Part shown: positions 43,877 through 51,308 of the stretch, piece after piece | How the letters are laid out: the number at the start of each line of letters is the position of its first letter | How positions within the stretch are numbered: position 1 is the stretch's first letter | Assembly: GCF_900142785.1 (NCBI RefSeq) | Contig: NZ_FRCD01000002.1 | Location: forward strand, 248,001-312,000 | Origin: Chryseobacterium carnipullorum | GTDB lineage: Bacteria; Bacteroidota; Bacteroidia; Flavobacteriales; Weeksellaceae | Reading direction: 5' to 3' | DNA length: 64,000 bases | Translations under genes and position numbers: made by a program | Notes under the pieces: model-generated | What the model was told of the DNA's origin: nothing | What the model saw: the letters and a program-made list of their open reading frames with translations, nothing else | The model's database searches: none

Positions 43877-45160
43877 ATGAAGCGAGGACTGCATTTTTTA
43901 CTGCTTATTTTTTCTTTAACAATTTTTGCGCAGAAATCACCGGTCGATACTGCTCAGGTTGTGGTTGCTAATCGTTATAACAGTGTTGATGCGCAGACAA
44001 AACCTTATGTAATCATGATCTCTACAGACGGCTTCCGTTATGATTATGCTAAAAAATACAATGCTGAAAATCTTTTAAAGCTCTCCGGAGAAGGTGTTCA
44101 GGCTAAAGCAATGATTCCCAGTTATCCAAGCATCACTTTTCCCAACCACTGGAGTTTGATTACCGGTCTTTATCCGTCACATCATGGATTGATTGATAAT
44201 TTCTTCTACGATTACAAAAGAAAAGAATTCTATGCCATGAGCGATAGAAAGAATGCGGAAGACGGAAGCTGGTATGGCGGCGTTCCTCTTTGGGGATTAG
44301 CCGAAAAGCAGGGAATGATTTCAGCCTCCCTGATGTGGGTAGGTTCTGCAAGTGATGCCGGAGGAAAAAGACCGACTTACTATTACCCTTACCATGAGAA
44401 ATTCACTCCTTCCGAAAAAGTCAATAAAGTCATTGACTGGCTGAAATTACCGATGGATAAAAGACCTCACTTTATTTCATTGTACTTTCCCGAAGTGGAC
44501 GGAAGCGGACATCACTTCGGTCCGGAAGCCAGGGAAACGGAAGATGCCGTTCATTTAGTAGATAACGCTATTGGTGAACTGGTTCAGAAAGTCAATAGTT
44601 TAGGATTGAAAAACGTCAACTTTGTTTTTGTGTCTGATCACGGAATGATCAAAGTAGACGGAGGAGCTCCTCTAGATATACCTGCAATACTTTTTGATAA
44701 AGACCGGTTCGATTTTTATAATTCCCAGACCTTATTAAGAGTGGTTGTCAAGAATCCTGCAGAAGTAAAATCCGTTTATAAAGAACTTAAAGCCGGAAAA
44801 ACAGATGATTATGAAGTTTATTTAGATAAAAGACTTCCTGGATATTTGCATTTCGGGACCAAAGATGATCAATACCAGAGAATAGGACAGATTCTTCTCA
44901 TTCCAAAAGCTCCAAAAATATTTTTAGAAAAAGGAAAGAAAACATCCGTTGGAAAACACGGCTACAATGCCAGACTCGTACCCGAAATGAAAGCTACATT
45001 TTTTGCCTGGGGTCCGGAATTTAAAAATAATGTGGTAGTTGATGAATTCTCGAATGTCAATGTATATCCATTAGTTGCCGAAATATTAGGATTGAAAATA
45101 GAGCAGCCTATCGATGGAAAACTTAAAGTTTTAAAACAGACTTTAAAGGAGAAAAGATAA
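43877..45160 (+). CDS. Ectonucleotide pyrophosphatase/phosphodiesterase (alkaline phosphatase superfamily)
   Basis: The 427-residue protein has a signal peptide ending IFAQ. The NPP motifs are clear: ISTDGFRYDYA (metal Asp), SITFPNHWSLITGLYP with the nucleophile Thr, SHHGLIDN, then FPEVDGSGHHFGP and VSDHGM. NPP enzymes hydrolyse phosphodiester or pyrophosphate bonds of nucleotides or lipids with two zinc ions in the periplasm. I use ATG 43877. The TTG upstream overlaps the -7 box TAACTTTG. A strong bidirectional hairpin follows the gene. Confidence 0.93.
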   Translation: MKRGLHFLLLIFSLTIFAQKSPVDTAQVVVANRYNSVDAQTKPYVIMISTDGFRYDYAKKYNAENLLKLSGEGVQAKAMIPSYPSITFPNHWSLITGLYPSHHGLIDNFFYDYKRKEFYAMSDRKNAEDGSWYGGVPLWGLAEKQGMISASLMWVGSASDAGGKRPTYYYPYHEKFTPSEKVNKVIDWLKLPMDKRPHFISLYFPEVDGSGHHFGPEARETEDAVHLVDNAIGELVQKVNSLGLKNVNFVFVSDHGMIKVDGGAPLDIPAILFDKDRFDFYNSQTLLRVVVKNPAEVKSVYKELKAGKTDDYEVYLDKRLPGYLHFGTKDDQYQRIGQILLIPKAPKIFLEKGKKTSVGKHGYNARLVPEMKATFFAWGPEFKNNVVVDEFSNVNVYPLVAEILGLKIEQPIDGKLKVLKQTLKEKR

Positions 45161-45210
45161 ATTGAAGCTAAGATTGATATCAAAAAAACTGATAGAATCG
45201 TTTAAAATTA

Positions 45211-45247
45211 AAGTTTCGGCGCACCGCAGGTGCGCCGAAACTTTTTT
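45211..45247. terminator. Bidirectional terminator
   Basis: AAGTTTCGGCGCACC (45211-45225) pairs perfectly with GGTGCGCCGAAACTT (45229-45243) around GCA, with T-runs on both sides. It separates two convergent genes. Confidence 0.92.
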
Positions 45248-45278
45248 ATATCACATTCAAAGTGAAAGTCAAAAAAAA

Positions 45279-46163
45279 TCAAGAATTAAATTGAGCAGAA
45301 AACTCCTTCGCAAATTCCTCTAGTTTTACAGAACCATCAACTACAGATCCATTCTCTGCGAAATCCTTCTGAACAACCCCTGTTCTTATTCCTCGTCCCA
45401 TTTCAGTATACAGCTCAGCCATTTCCTGTGGAAGACCTGCCTGCAACATTCCGTTGAGTGAATCTTCATCCGAAAACTCTACCCATGGTAATTCCGGCTT
45501 TCCTATCGCTGCTCCGAAAGTACCTGCAAAATCAGAAGCTTTGCGTACATCACTCACCATATATCGGATATTTTTACCAACAGGACTTTTTACCAGTTCT
45601 TCAGCAGCGGCCTTAGCAATATCATTTGGATGAACCAGTGGAATGCTTACATTTTCAGGATAATTTCCTCCAATAATTCCGGCTCCTTTGATCAATGGAA
45701 TATCATTAAAGAAATTGAAATAAAAATATCCGGCTCTCAAAAGAGTTACAGAAGTGTTCTCCAGATCATTGTACAATTTTTCAATATGGTAAAGTCCTTT
45801 GATAGGGCCATTTTCTACCGGAGATTCAGCTCCGATACTGCTCAGCATCACCAGTCTTTTTATCTGATTTCTTTGAGCCGCTTCTGCGTAGTTTTTACCT
45901 GCATTAACCGTATTTTCAACAATATGAACTCCTCCCATATTAGGCGGTGTCATCGCAAAAACAGCATCAGCTCCCTCAAACGTTGCAGTTAAAAAAGCCA
46001 GGTCTGTGATAGATCCGATTGCTGCTTTAGCTCCGATGGATTCAATTTCACTGACCTTAGATTCGTTACTACTGATAACGGTAATATCGTGACCTTCTGC
46101 AACCAATTGTTGTGTTAAAGGTTTTGCTACATTTCCTAAAGATCCTGTGATGATAATTTTCAT
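45279..46163 (-). CDS. NmrA-like NAD(P)-binding oxidoreductase
   Basis: The 294-residue protein has an N-terminal Rossmann motif (MKIIITGSLGNVAKPLTQQL; the glycine pattern GSLGNV is atypical for GxxGxxG), a partial MLSSIGAES segment and the NmrA-type C-terminal half. These atypical SDR proteins act as NADPH-dependent reductases or redox sensors. Its promoter (TTG-N20-TACCTTTG) overlaps that of the divergent hxlR-type gene, with a palindrome between them. Control by that regulator is likely. In Bacteroidota such pairs often respond to quinones or electrophiles, but the ligand here is unknown. Confidence 0.88.
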   Translation of the reverse strand: MKIIITGSLGNVAKPLTQQLVAEGHDITVISSNESKVSEIESIGAKAAIGSITDLAFLTATFEGADAVFAMTPPNMGGVHIVENTVNAGKNYAEAAQRNQIKRLVMLSSIGAESPVENGPIKGLYHIEKLYNDLENTSVTLLRAGYFYFNFFNDIPLIKGAGIIGGNYPENVSIPLVHPNDIAKAAAEELVKSPVGKNIRYMVSDVRKASDFAGTFGAAIGKPELPWVEFSDEDSLNGMLQAGLPQEMAELYTEMGRGIRTGVVQKDFAENGSVVDGSVKLEEFAKEFSAQFNS

Positions 46164-46188
46164 AATAATTATTTTTTTATTCTGATAA

Positions 46189-46219
46189 CAAAGGTATATT
46201 TGTACTTACTTTTATACAA
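46189..46219 (-). promoter_or_regulatory. Promoter of the NmrA-like gene (TTG-N20-TACCTTTG)
   Basis: On the minus strand TTG (46219-46217), 20 bases and TACCTTTG (46196-46189) form a full-consensus promoter. The -33 element lies inside the palindrome 46202-46223. Confidence 0.78.
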
Positions 46220-46223
46220 GTAC
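46202..46223. promoter_or_regulatory. Probable HxlR operator (GTACTT-N10-AAGTAC)
   Basis: A perfect palindrome GTACTT (46202-46207)/AAGTAC (46218-46223) lies between divergent genes. It covers the -33 box of the NmrA-like promoter and begins at the last base of the hxlR -7 box TATATTTG (46195-46202). GTACTTAC also occurs twice as a direct repeat (46202-46209 and 46220-46227). Binding here would repress both genes. Confidence 0.65.
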
Positions 46224-46245
46224 TTACCCTAAAGTAGGTGATATT

Positions 46246-46608
46246 ATGACAGCCATTAAAGAAAGTTCTACCATTCAGCAAAACAAAAAATATGCACTGG
46301 ATAAGTGCCCCGTTACCTATGTCATGGAAAAAATAGGCGGCTACTGGAAGCCGATTATCCTATACCAGCTTTCCAATGGCGACAAAAGATACAGTGAGCT
46401 TAAACGCGCTATTCCGGCTGTGACTGAAAAAGTTCTCATTCAGCATCTGAAACAGTTGGAAGCGGACGGATTGGTCATCAGAACAGCAAAACCTGTTGTT
46501 CCGCCTCACGTGACCTACAAACTGAGCAAAGCAGGAGAAGGTTTGGTTCCTGTGATCGGAGCTTTAGCCGAGTGGTCATTTCAGGATATGAGAGGAGAAT
46601 ATAAATAA
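46246..46608 (+). CDS. HxlR-family transcriptional regulator
   Basis: The 120-residue winged-helix protein has the family signature: CPVTYVMEKIGGYWKPIILYQL, RYSELKRAIPAVTEKVLIQHLKQLEADGLV [quoted in parts: RYSELKRAIP, LKQLEADGLV], PPHVTYKLSKAGEGL. HxlR proteins are dimeric sensors of redox or electrophile stress, and some use the N-terminal Cys seen here at about residue 20 (DKCPV). It faces the NmrA-like oxidoreductase gene across an 82-base region with shared operator. A 9-base inverted repeat GTATAATGA/TCATTATAC at 46618-46646 follows the gene. Confidence 0.92.
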   Translation: MTAIKESSTIQQNKKYALDKCPVTYVMEKIGGYWKPIILYQLSNGDKRYSELKRAIPAVTEKVLIQHLKQLEADGLVIRTAKPVVPPHVTYKLSKAGEGLVPVIGALAEWSFQDMRGEYK

Positions 46609-46617
46609 GTTTTTTAA

Positions 46618-46646
46618 GTATAATGAATCAATTTTAATCATTATAC
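46618..46646. terminator. Inverted repeat after hxlR-type gene
   Basis: GTATAATGA (46618-46626) pairs with TCATTATAC (46638-46646) around an 11-base AT-rich loop. There is no T-run. It may be a weak 3' end structure. Confidence 0.35.
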
Positions 46647-46697
46647 AAAGATCGTATGACTAGGTCAAATCTGAAAATCATGTAATGCTGTAAATAA

Positions 46698-46723
46698 AAA
46701 AGACTGCCCAAAGACAGTCTTTT
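46698..46723 (-). terminator. Terminator of the adh-cupin operon
   Basis: AAAAGACTG (46698-46706) pairs with CAGTCTTTT (46715-46723). Read on the minus strand it is followed by a T-rich run, ending the alcohol dehydrogenase transcript. Confidence 0.75.
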
Positions 46724-46742
46724 CGTTAAAATATACGAGTCA

Positions 46743-47798
46743 TTACAAAGATTGCATATCTATTACAAAGCGGTATTTCACATCACTTTTAATCATTCTT
46801 TCATAAGCCTGATTGATATCCTGCATTTTGATCAGTTCTATATCTGATACGATATTATGTTTTCCACAGAAATCAAGTAATTCCTGAGTCTCAGCAATAC
46901 CTCCGATTAATGAACCTGCAACAGAACGGCGTTGGAAGATCATCGGTCTTGTGCTCACCTCCGTCTCCTGGAATTCACCTACAAATCCTACCAGAACCAA
47001 AGTTCCGTTCAGCGTAAGCGTCTGCATATAAGGATTCACATCGTGCTCATAAGGAACCGTATCGATGATCAGATCAAATTTTCCCTTTACCGTATCCATT
47101 TGTGAATCATCAGTAGAAATCACTACGTGATCAGCACCCAATTGCTTGGCGTCTTCCGTTTTTCCCGGAGTTCTTGAGAACAGAGTTACTTCTGCGCCCA
47201 GTCCTTTCGCCAGTTTGATCGCCATATGTCCCAATCCGCCTAAACCTACAACAGCAACTTTAGAGTTCGGTCCTACTTTCCAATGTCTCAATGGAGACCA
47301 TGTCGTAATACCCGCACATAAAAGGGGTGCCACTGCAGCCAGATCTAAATTTTCAGGGACACTTAAAACAAAATGCTCATCAACCACCACTTTCTGAGAA
47401 TATCCTCCAAAAGTATGACCTCCTAAATGTTTATCCTTCCCGTTATAAGTTCCTGTAAATCCGTTTAAACAATATTGTTCAAGATCCTGCTTACAGCTGT
47501 CACAGTGTCCGCATGAATCCACCATACATCCTACTGCTGCAAGATCACCTACTTTGAATTTAGAAACTTCACTTCCTACCCTGGTAATTCTTCCTACGAT
47601 TTCATGTCCGGGAACTACAGGATACAAAGATCCGCCCCAGTCATTTCTGGCAGTATGAAGATCAGAGTGGCATACTCCGCAATATAGAATTTCAATCTCT
47701 ACATCTTTCGGAGTTGTTTCTCTTCTTTCAATATTCATTTCCTTCAGGTCTGCCGTGGTAGACTCAGCTCCGTAGGCTTTTACTGTTAATGTGCTCAT
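46743..47798 (-). CDS. Zinc-dependent alcohol dehydrogenase, CAD/YahK type
   Basis: The 351-residue enzyme has the catalytic zinc site (CGVCHSDLH, then GHEIVG), the structural zinc Cys cluster (C..C..C.......C in MVDSCGHCDSCKQDLEQYC) and the cofactor motif GLGGLGHMAIKLAKGLG. The FSRTPGK after the second strand suggests NADPH. Relatives such as YahK and YqhD-linked enzymes reduce aldehydes. It is downstream of the cupin gene by 32 bases and both are opposite an AraC regulator, an arrangement like yqhC-yqhD. Aldehyde detoxification is a fair inference. Confidence 0.93.
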   Translation of the reverse strand: MSTLTVKAYGAESTTADLKEMNIERRETTPKDVEIEILYCGVCHSDLHTARNDWGGSLYPVVPGHEIVGRITRVGSEVSKFKVGDLAAVGCMVDSCGHCDSCKQDLEQYCLNGFTGTYNGKDKHLGGHTFGGYSQKVVVDEHFVLSVPENLDLAAVAPLLCAGITTWSPLRHWKVGPNSKVAVVGLGGLGHMAIKLAKGLGAEVTLFSRTPGKTEDAKQLGADHVVISTDDSQMDTVKGKFDLIIDTVPYEHDVNPYMQTLTLNGTLVLVGFVGEFQETEVSTRPMIFQRRSVAGSLIGGIAETQELLDFCGKHNIVSDIELIKMQDINQAYERMIKSDVKYRFVIDMQSL

Positions 47799-47830
47799 TG
47801 GTTTATTCGATTTAAGTTAATTAAGTTGAG

Positions 47831-48235
47831 TTATAAATTATTGTATTCTATGTCACTTACAGGTTCCAGCCATTCCACAATACCGTTTTGAGTATTGGGA
47901 TTAATCGCGATATGCGTAAACTCACTGTCTGGAGCTGCACCGTGCCAGTGGATGATATCGGGAAGAATATTCACCACATCTCCTGCACGCAATACCTGAG
48001 CCGGTTTTCCTTTTTCCTGATAAAATCCTGTTCCTGAAGTTACGATTAAAATCTGTCCGCCGCCGTGAGAATGCCAGTTATTTCTGCATCCGGGCTCAAA
48101 AATAACATTTCCGATCTGGCAGTTCAGATCATCTTCATTGGGTTTTAAAATCTGCACCCATGCTGTTCCTCCGGAAAAATAGGCTTCGGGGGCTTTTTCT
48201 CCTTTGGAAAAAATGTTGGTATTCACTGTTTCCAT
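47831..48235 (-). CDS. Cupin-domain protein
   Basis: The 134-residue single-cupin protein has metal-binding motif 1 (NNWHSHGGGQILIVTSGTG) and motif 2 (GDVVNILPDIIHWHGAAPDS). It belongs to the group often fused to or found beside carboxymuconolactone decarboxylase genes and alcohol dehydrogenases. The reaction is not known. It is first in an operon with the dehydrogenase. The weak -7 box GAATTTTG at 48250-48243 on this strand lies close to the ATG. Confidence 0.9.
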   Translation of the reverse strand: METVNTNIFSKGEKAPEAYFSGGTAWVQILKPNEDDLNCQIGNVIFEPGCRNNWHSHGGGQILIVTSGTGFYQEKGKPAQVLRAGDVVNILPDIIHWHGAAPDSEFTHIAINPNTQNGIVEWLEPVSDIEYNNL

Positions 48236-48336
48236 AACGGTACAAAATTCGATACTTTTAAATAAACACAGCTTATACAGATTACCGAAATACCTACCAA
48301 TTTTACAGACATCATAAAAGATAGGTCAGAAAGTGG

Positions 48337-48344
48337 TAATTTTG
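48337..48344 (+). promoter_or_regulatory. -7 box of the AraC regulator gene
   Basis: TAATTTTG matches fully and lies 22 bases before the ATG at 48367. The 131-base region between the cupin and AraC genes should also hold the AraC operator, which I cannot identify. Confidence 0.55.
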
Positions 48345-48366
48345 AATAAGATTAAAAACATAGTCA

Positions 48367-49269
48367 ATGGAAGATCAGGAAGTTGATCAAGTGAAGAGCG
48401 TTTCAGATTATAATAAAATGGTTAATAATGAAACCCTGCATCCGCTGGTAAGTGTGGTCGATTTTTCAAAATCAGATCCTATTTGCCAGTACCGTAGAAC
48501 GTATACCTTTTATACGGTTTTTCTGAAAGATGTGATCTGCGGCGATATGCATTACGGCAAGCACAGCTATGATTATCAGGAAGGAACGCTGGTCTTCATT
48601 GCTCCAGGACAGGTAAGCGGAGTAAATAATGACGGAAAATCAATACAGCCGGGCGGATATGCATTGCTGTTTCATCCTGATCTGATTAAAGGAACGAATC
48701 TGGGAAAAAATATCAATGATTACAGTTTCTTTTCCTATGACGTTCACGAAGCTTTGCACCTCTCAGAAAAAGAAAGAGAAATTGTTTTGGAATGTTTTAA
48801 AAATATAAGACTTGAACTTGAGCAGTCCATTGACAAACACAGCAAATCATTGATCGTCAACAATATTGAATTGTTCCTCAATTACTGCATGCGTTTCTAT
48901 GATCGTCAGTTCATTACAAGAGACCATGTCAATCAGGGCGTGATCGGAAAATTTGAAAATCTGGTTGATGATTATTTTAAATCCGATAATCCTAAAAACA
49001 TTGGTTTTCCGATGGTCAATTATTTTGCCGAAAAACTTAACCTTTCTGCCAATTATTTCGGTGACCTGATCAAAAAAGAATTAGGAGTTTCCGCTCAGGA
49101 ATTTATTCATAATAAACTGATCGATGCAGCGAAAGAACAGATCTTAAATCCGTCAAAATCCATCAGTGAAATTTCTTATGATCTTGGATTTAAATATCCG
49201 CAGCATTTCACAAGATTATTTAAAGCCAAAGTCGGGGTTTCACCCAGTGAATATAAAACTTTAAACTGA
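48367..49269 (+). CDS. AraC-family transcriptional regulator
   Basis: The 300-residue protein has an N-terminal cupin-like ligand domain (about 25-165, with GTLVFIAPGQVSG). Its C-terminal AraC domain has two HTH motifs (FAEKLNLSANYFGDLIKKEL and YDLGFKYPQHFTRLFKAKVG) and the family ending SPSEYK. It is divergent from the cupin-alcohol dehydrogenase operon and probably activates it, as YqhC does for yqhD. The inducer is unknown. Confidence 0.9.
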   Translation: MEDQEVDQVKSVSDYNKMVNNETLHPLVSVVDFSKSDPICQYRRTYTFYTVFLKDVICGDMHYGKHSYDYQEGTLVFIAPGQVSGVNNDGKSIQPGGYALLFHPDLIKGTNLGKNINDYSFFSYDVHEALHLSEKEREIVLECFKNIRLELEQSIDKHSKSLIVNNIELFLNYCMRFYDRQFITRDHVNQGVIGKFENLVDDYFKSDNPKNIGFPMVNYFAEKLNLSANYFGDLIKKELGVSAQEFIHNKLIDAAKEQILNPSKSISEISYDLGFKYPQHFTRLFKAKVGVSPSEYKTLN

Positions 49270-49539
49270 TCATTTTAAAACACGGTTAGAACAGATATTT
49301 TCACCAATACCACATTTTTTATCCAGAATCATTTGTGAACATTGGTGTGAAAAATTAGCGGAATTTGTGTTTAAATCGGCCTTTGCTGAGTGTTAACGCC
49401 TTTCCGCTCCAAACGATACAGTTATAAAAATTTTAGCGTTTCAGGCATTAAAGCTGAAGCCAACAATTTCCCCAATAAATTTTCCCATTTCAAAAAACTA
49501 AATTAATTTTAATAGATAAAATTTTTCAAAGTTTTTAAA
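49270..49539. other. Intergenic region without a gene
   Basis: I see no gene or full promoter box. An imperfect inverted repeat, TTTTCACCAAT near 49303 and ATTGGTGTGAAAA near 49339, could form a hairpin that ends the AraC transcript. The 3' part is AT-rich and presumably holds the esterase promoter. Confidence 0.35.
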
Positions 49540-50883
49540 ATGATAGTTCCACAGACAAAAACTCACATTTTTCAGACCTCCTTTGGGAAAATTATCGCAT
49601 TAAAAGAGAACGGTGTTATTAAAGCCAAAAGCATCCGTTATGCCCATTCTGAAAGGTTCAAAAGACCTGTTCCGGAAAAGCCTTTGGAATCAGAAATAGT
49701 ATTTCCTCATAAAACACCGGTTTGTCCGCAGACTATAAGCCCGCTGGTAGAAAAGATGATTGGACCCACCCAAATTGAAAATTTTGAACCTGATGAATCT
49801 ACCCAGTTTCTTTCTGTTTTCCGCCCTGAAATCTTTACAGACCAAGAGAAATTTCCCGTTGTCGTTTGGATTCATGGGGGTTCTCATGAAATCGGATGTG
49901 GTGATCTTCCTACTTCTGATCCTGGTGACTGGGTAAAAGAACAGCAGATTATAGTGGTTACTGTTTCCTACCGACTTGGAATTTTCGGTTTCCTGGGCGG
50001 TGATGAAAACAGACCTCCTAATCTCGGATTATTTGATATCATTGAAGCATTAAAGTGGATCAAAACCTATATTTCAGATTTTGGTGGTGATGCTCAGAAT
50101 ATTACCCTTTTAGGACAGTCTTCAGGAGGAGATGCCATTGCCCATCTGATGATCTCTGAAGGAGTGGATGACCTGTTTCAGCGGGTGATTATCCAGAGTG
50201 CCCCTTTGGGATTGCGCCATACCAGACAAAAAATGTCCGCGGAGTTCCTTAAGAAAACAGAATTTCTTAGCAGTGAACCAGATGTCTTAAAAATAGCGGA
50301 AGAATATCGGAAACATGTGCCGGCTGTCATCAAATACGGGCTGAAAGCAGCTATGCCGTTCGGAACGCAGTATGGTTTTCCCCCTTTATGTCAGGAAAAC
50401 GAGGCCCTTGATACATGGAAATTAAAGGCAGGGAAATATGATGTTCTTATGGGTTTAAATGATAATGAAACTGCATTTTATCTCAAAACTTCCGATGCTT
50501 TAAATAAGTATTTCGGAAAAGGCATCGGATTAAAAATATTGGATAAGGCAGTAAGAAAAACAACTGAATTCATCTATGGAAAACCTGCAGAAGAGTTTGC
50601 GGAAAATTACGCCAGGGCAGGAGGAAATGTCTATCTGTTCAGGATTCATTCAAAGCCGGAATATAATCATATTGGCGCTGCTCACTGTATTGATCTTCCA
50701 TTGATTTTTGGAAATGAATCGGCATGGGAATTGGCAGAACTACTGAAAGATATTCCATGGGAATTTGTGCATGAGAATGGAGAAAAATTGAGAGCACTTT
50801 GGGCAGAGTTTGCCAGAACAGGAAAGATATCGGATAAGTCTGAAAGGCCGGAAATTCTAAAAATCCGGAAAATTGAGTTTTAA
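49540..50883 (+). CDS. Carboxylesterase family protein (type B)
   Basis: The 447-residue alpha/beta hydrolase has the oxyanion-hole motif VVWIHGGSHEIGCG, the nucleophile elbow G192-Q-S194-S-G196, a probable acid Glu in GLNDNETAFYL and the catalytic His in GAAHCIDLPLIFG. It is shorter than eukaryotic type B esterases and lacks a signal peptide, so it should be cytoplasmic. Relatives cleave carboxylic esters of varied kinds. It has no clear operon partner. Confidence 0.9.
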   Translation: MIVPQTKTHIFQTSFGKIIALKENGVIKAKSIRYAHSERFKRPVPEKPLESEIVFPHKTPVCPQTISPLVEKMIGPTQIENFEPDESTQFLSVFRPEIFTDQEKFPVVVWIHGGSHEIGCGDLPTSDPGDWVKEQQIIVVTVSYRLGIFGFLGGDENRPPNLGLFDIIEALKWIKTYISDFGGDAQNITLLGQSSGGDAIAHLMISEGVDDLFQRVIIQSAPLGLRHTRQKMSAEFLKKTEFLSSEPDVLKIAEEYRKHVPAVIKYGLKAAMPFGTQYGFPPLCQENEALDTWKLKAGKYDVLMGLNDNETAFYLKTSDALNKYFGKGIGLKILDKAVRKTTEFIYGKPAEEFAENYARAGGNVYLFRIHSKPEYNHIGAAHCIDLPLIFGNESAWELAELLKDIPWEFVHENGEKLRALWAEFARTGKISDKSERPEILKIRKIEF

Positions 50884-51047
50884 ATATCAACCTGGAATAA
50901 AACAAGAGAGCAGTGGGAGGATGGGATTTCCTGTAAGTATTTCGTATTTTTGAAGTAAATGCATTGAATTATTGAATTTTGAGTAATTATTTAATAATAT
51001 GGATATTTTATTTATATTTTTTTAACCGAATTTTAAAATATATGACT

Positions 51048-51215
51048 ATGAAAACAAAAAAACATCTGAACGCACGAAAACTTGATCGTCAGGAACTTAA
51101 GAATCTGAAAGGGGGAGATATCAACCGCGATAAGGTATGCTGTACTTCCAATGAAGATGGATATTGCTGCGAGTGGGCCATTAATATACAGAATTGCCGT
51201 TATATATTCTGCTAA
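51048..51215 (+). CDS. Cys-rich peptide with double-glycine leader (bacteriocin-like)
   Basis: The 55-residue peptide (57 from ATG 51042) has a leader MKTKKHLNARKLDRQELKNL ending KGG, which fits the bacteriocin-type double-glycine leader removed by C39 peptidase exporters. The predicted mature part is 32 residues, DINRDKVCC to CRYIFC, with six Cys arranged CC, CC, C, C. It could form three disulphides or be modified. No exporter, immunity or modifying gene is adjacent. Small GG-leader peptides of this kind occur singly in Chryseobacterium genomes. The activity is not established. Confidence 0.75.
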   Translation: MKTKKHLNARKLDRQELKNLKGGDINRDKVCCTSNEDGYCCEWAINIQNCRYIFC

Positions 51216-51238
51216 CAATTACAGGATTAGTAAAACTA

Positions 51239-51292
51239 AAAAGCATCCCTGATCAGAAGAGAAGGTAAACTTCGAGTCAGGGATGCTTTTTT
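51239..51292. terminator. Bidirectional terminator
   Basis: AAGCATCCCTGA (51241-51252) pairs with TCAGGGATGCTT (51277-51288) and the stem extends by A-T pairs. T-runs lie on both sides. It separates the peptide gene from the convergent amylase gene. Confidence 0.85.
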
Positions 51293-51308
51293 ATATCGAT
51301 TTCAGGAC

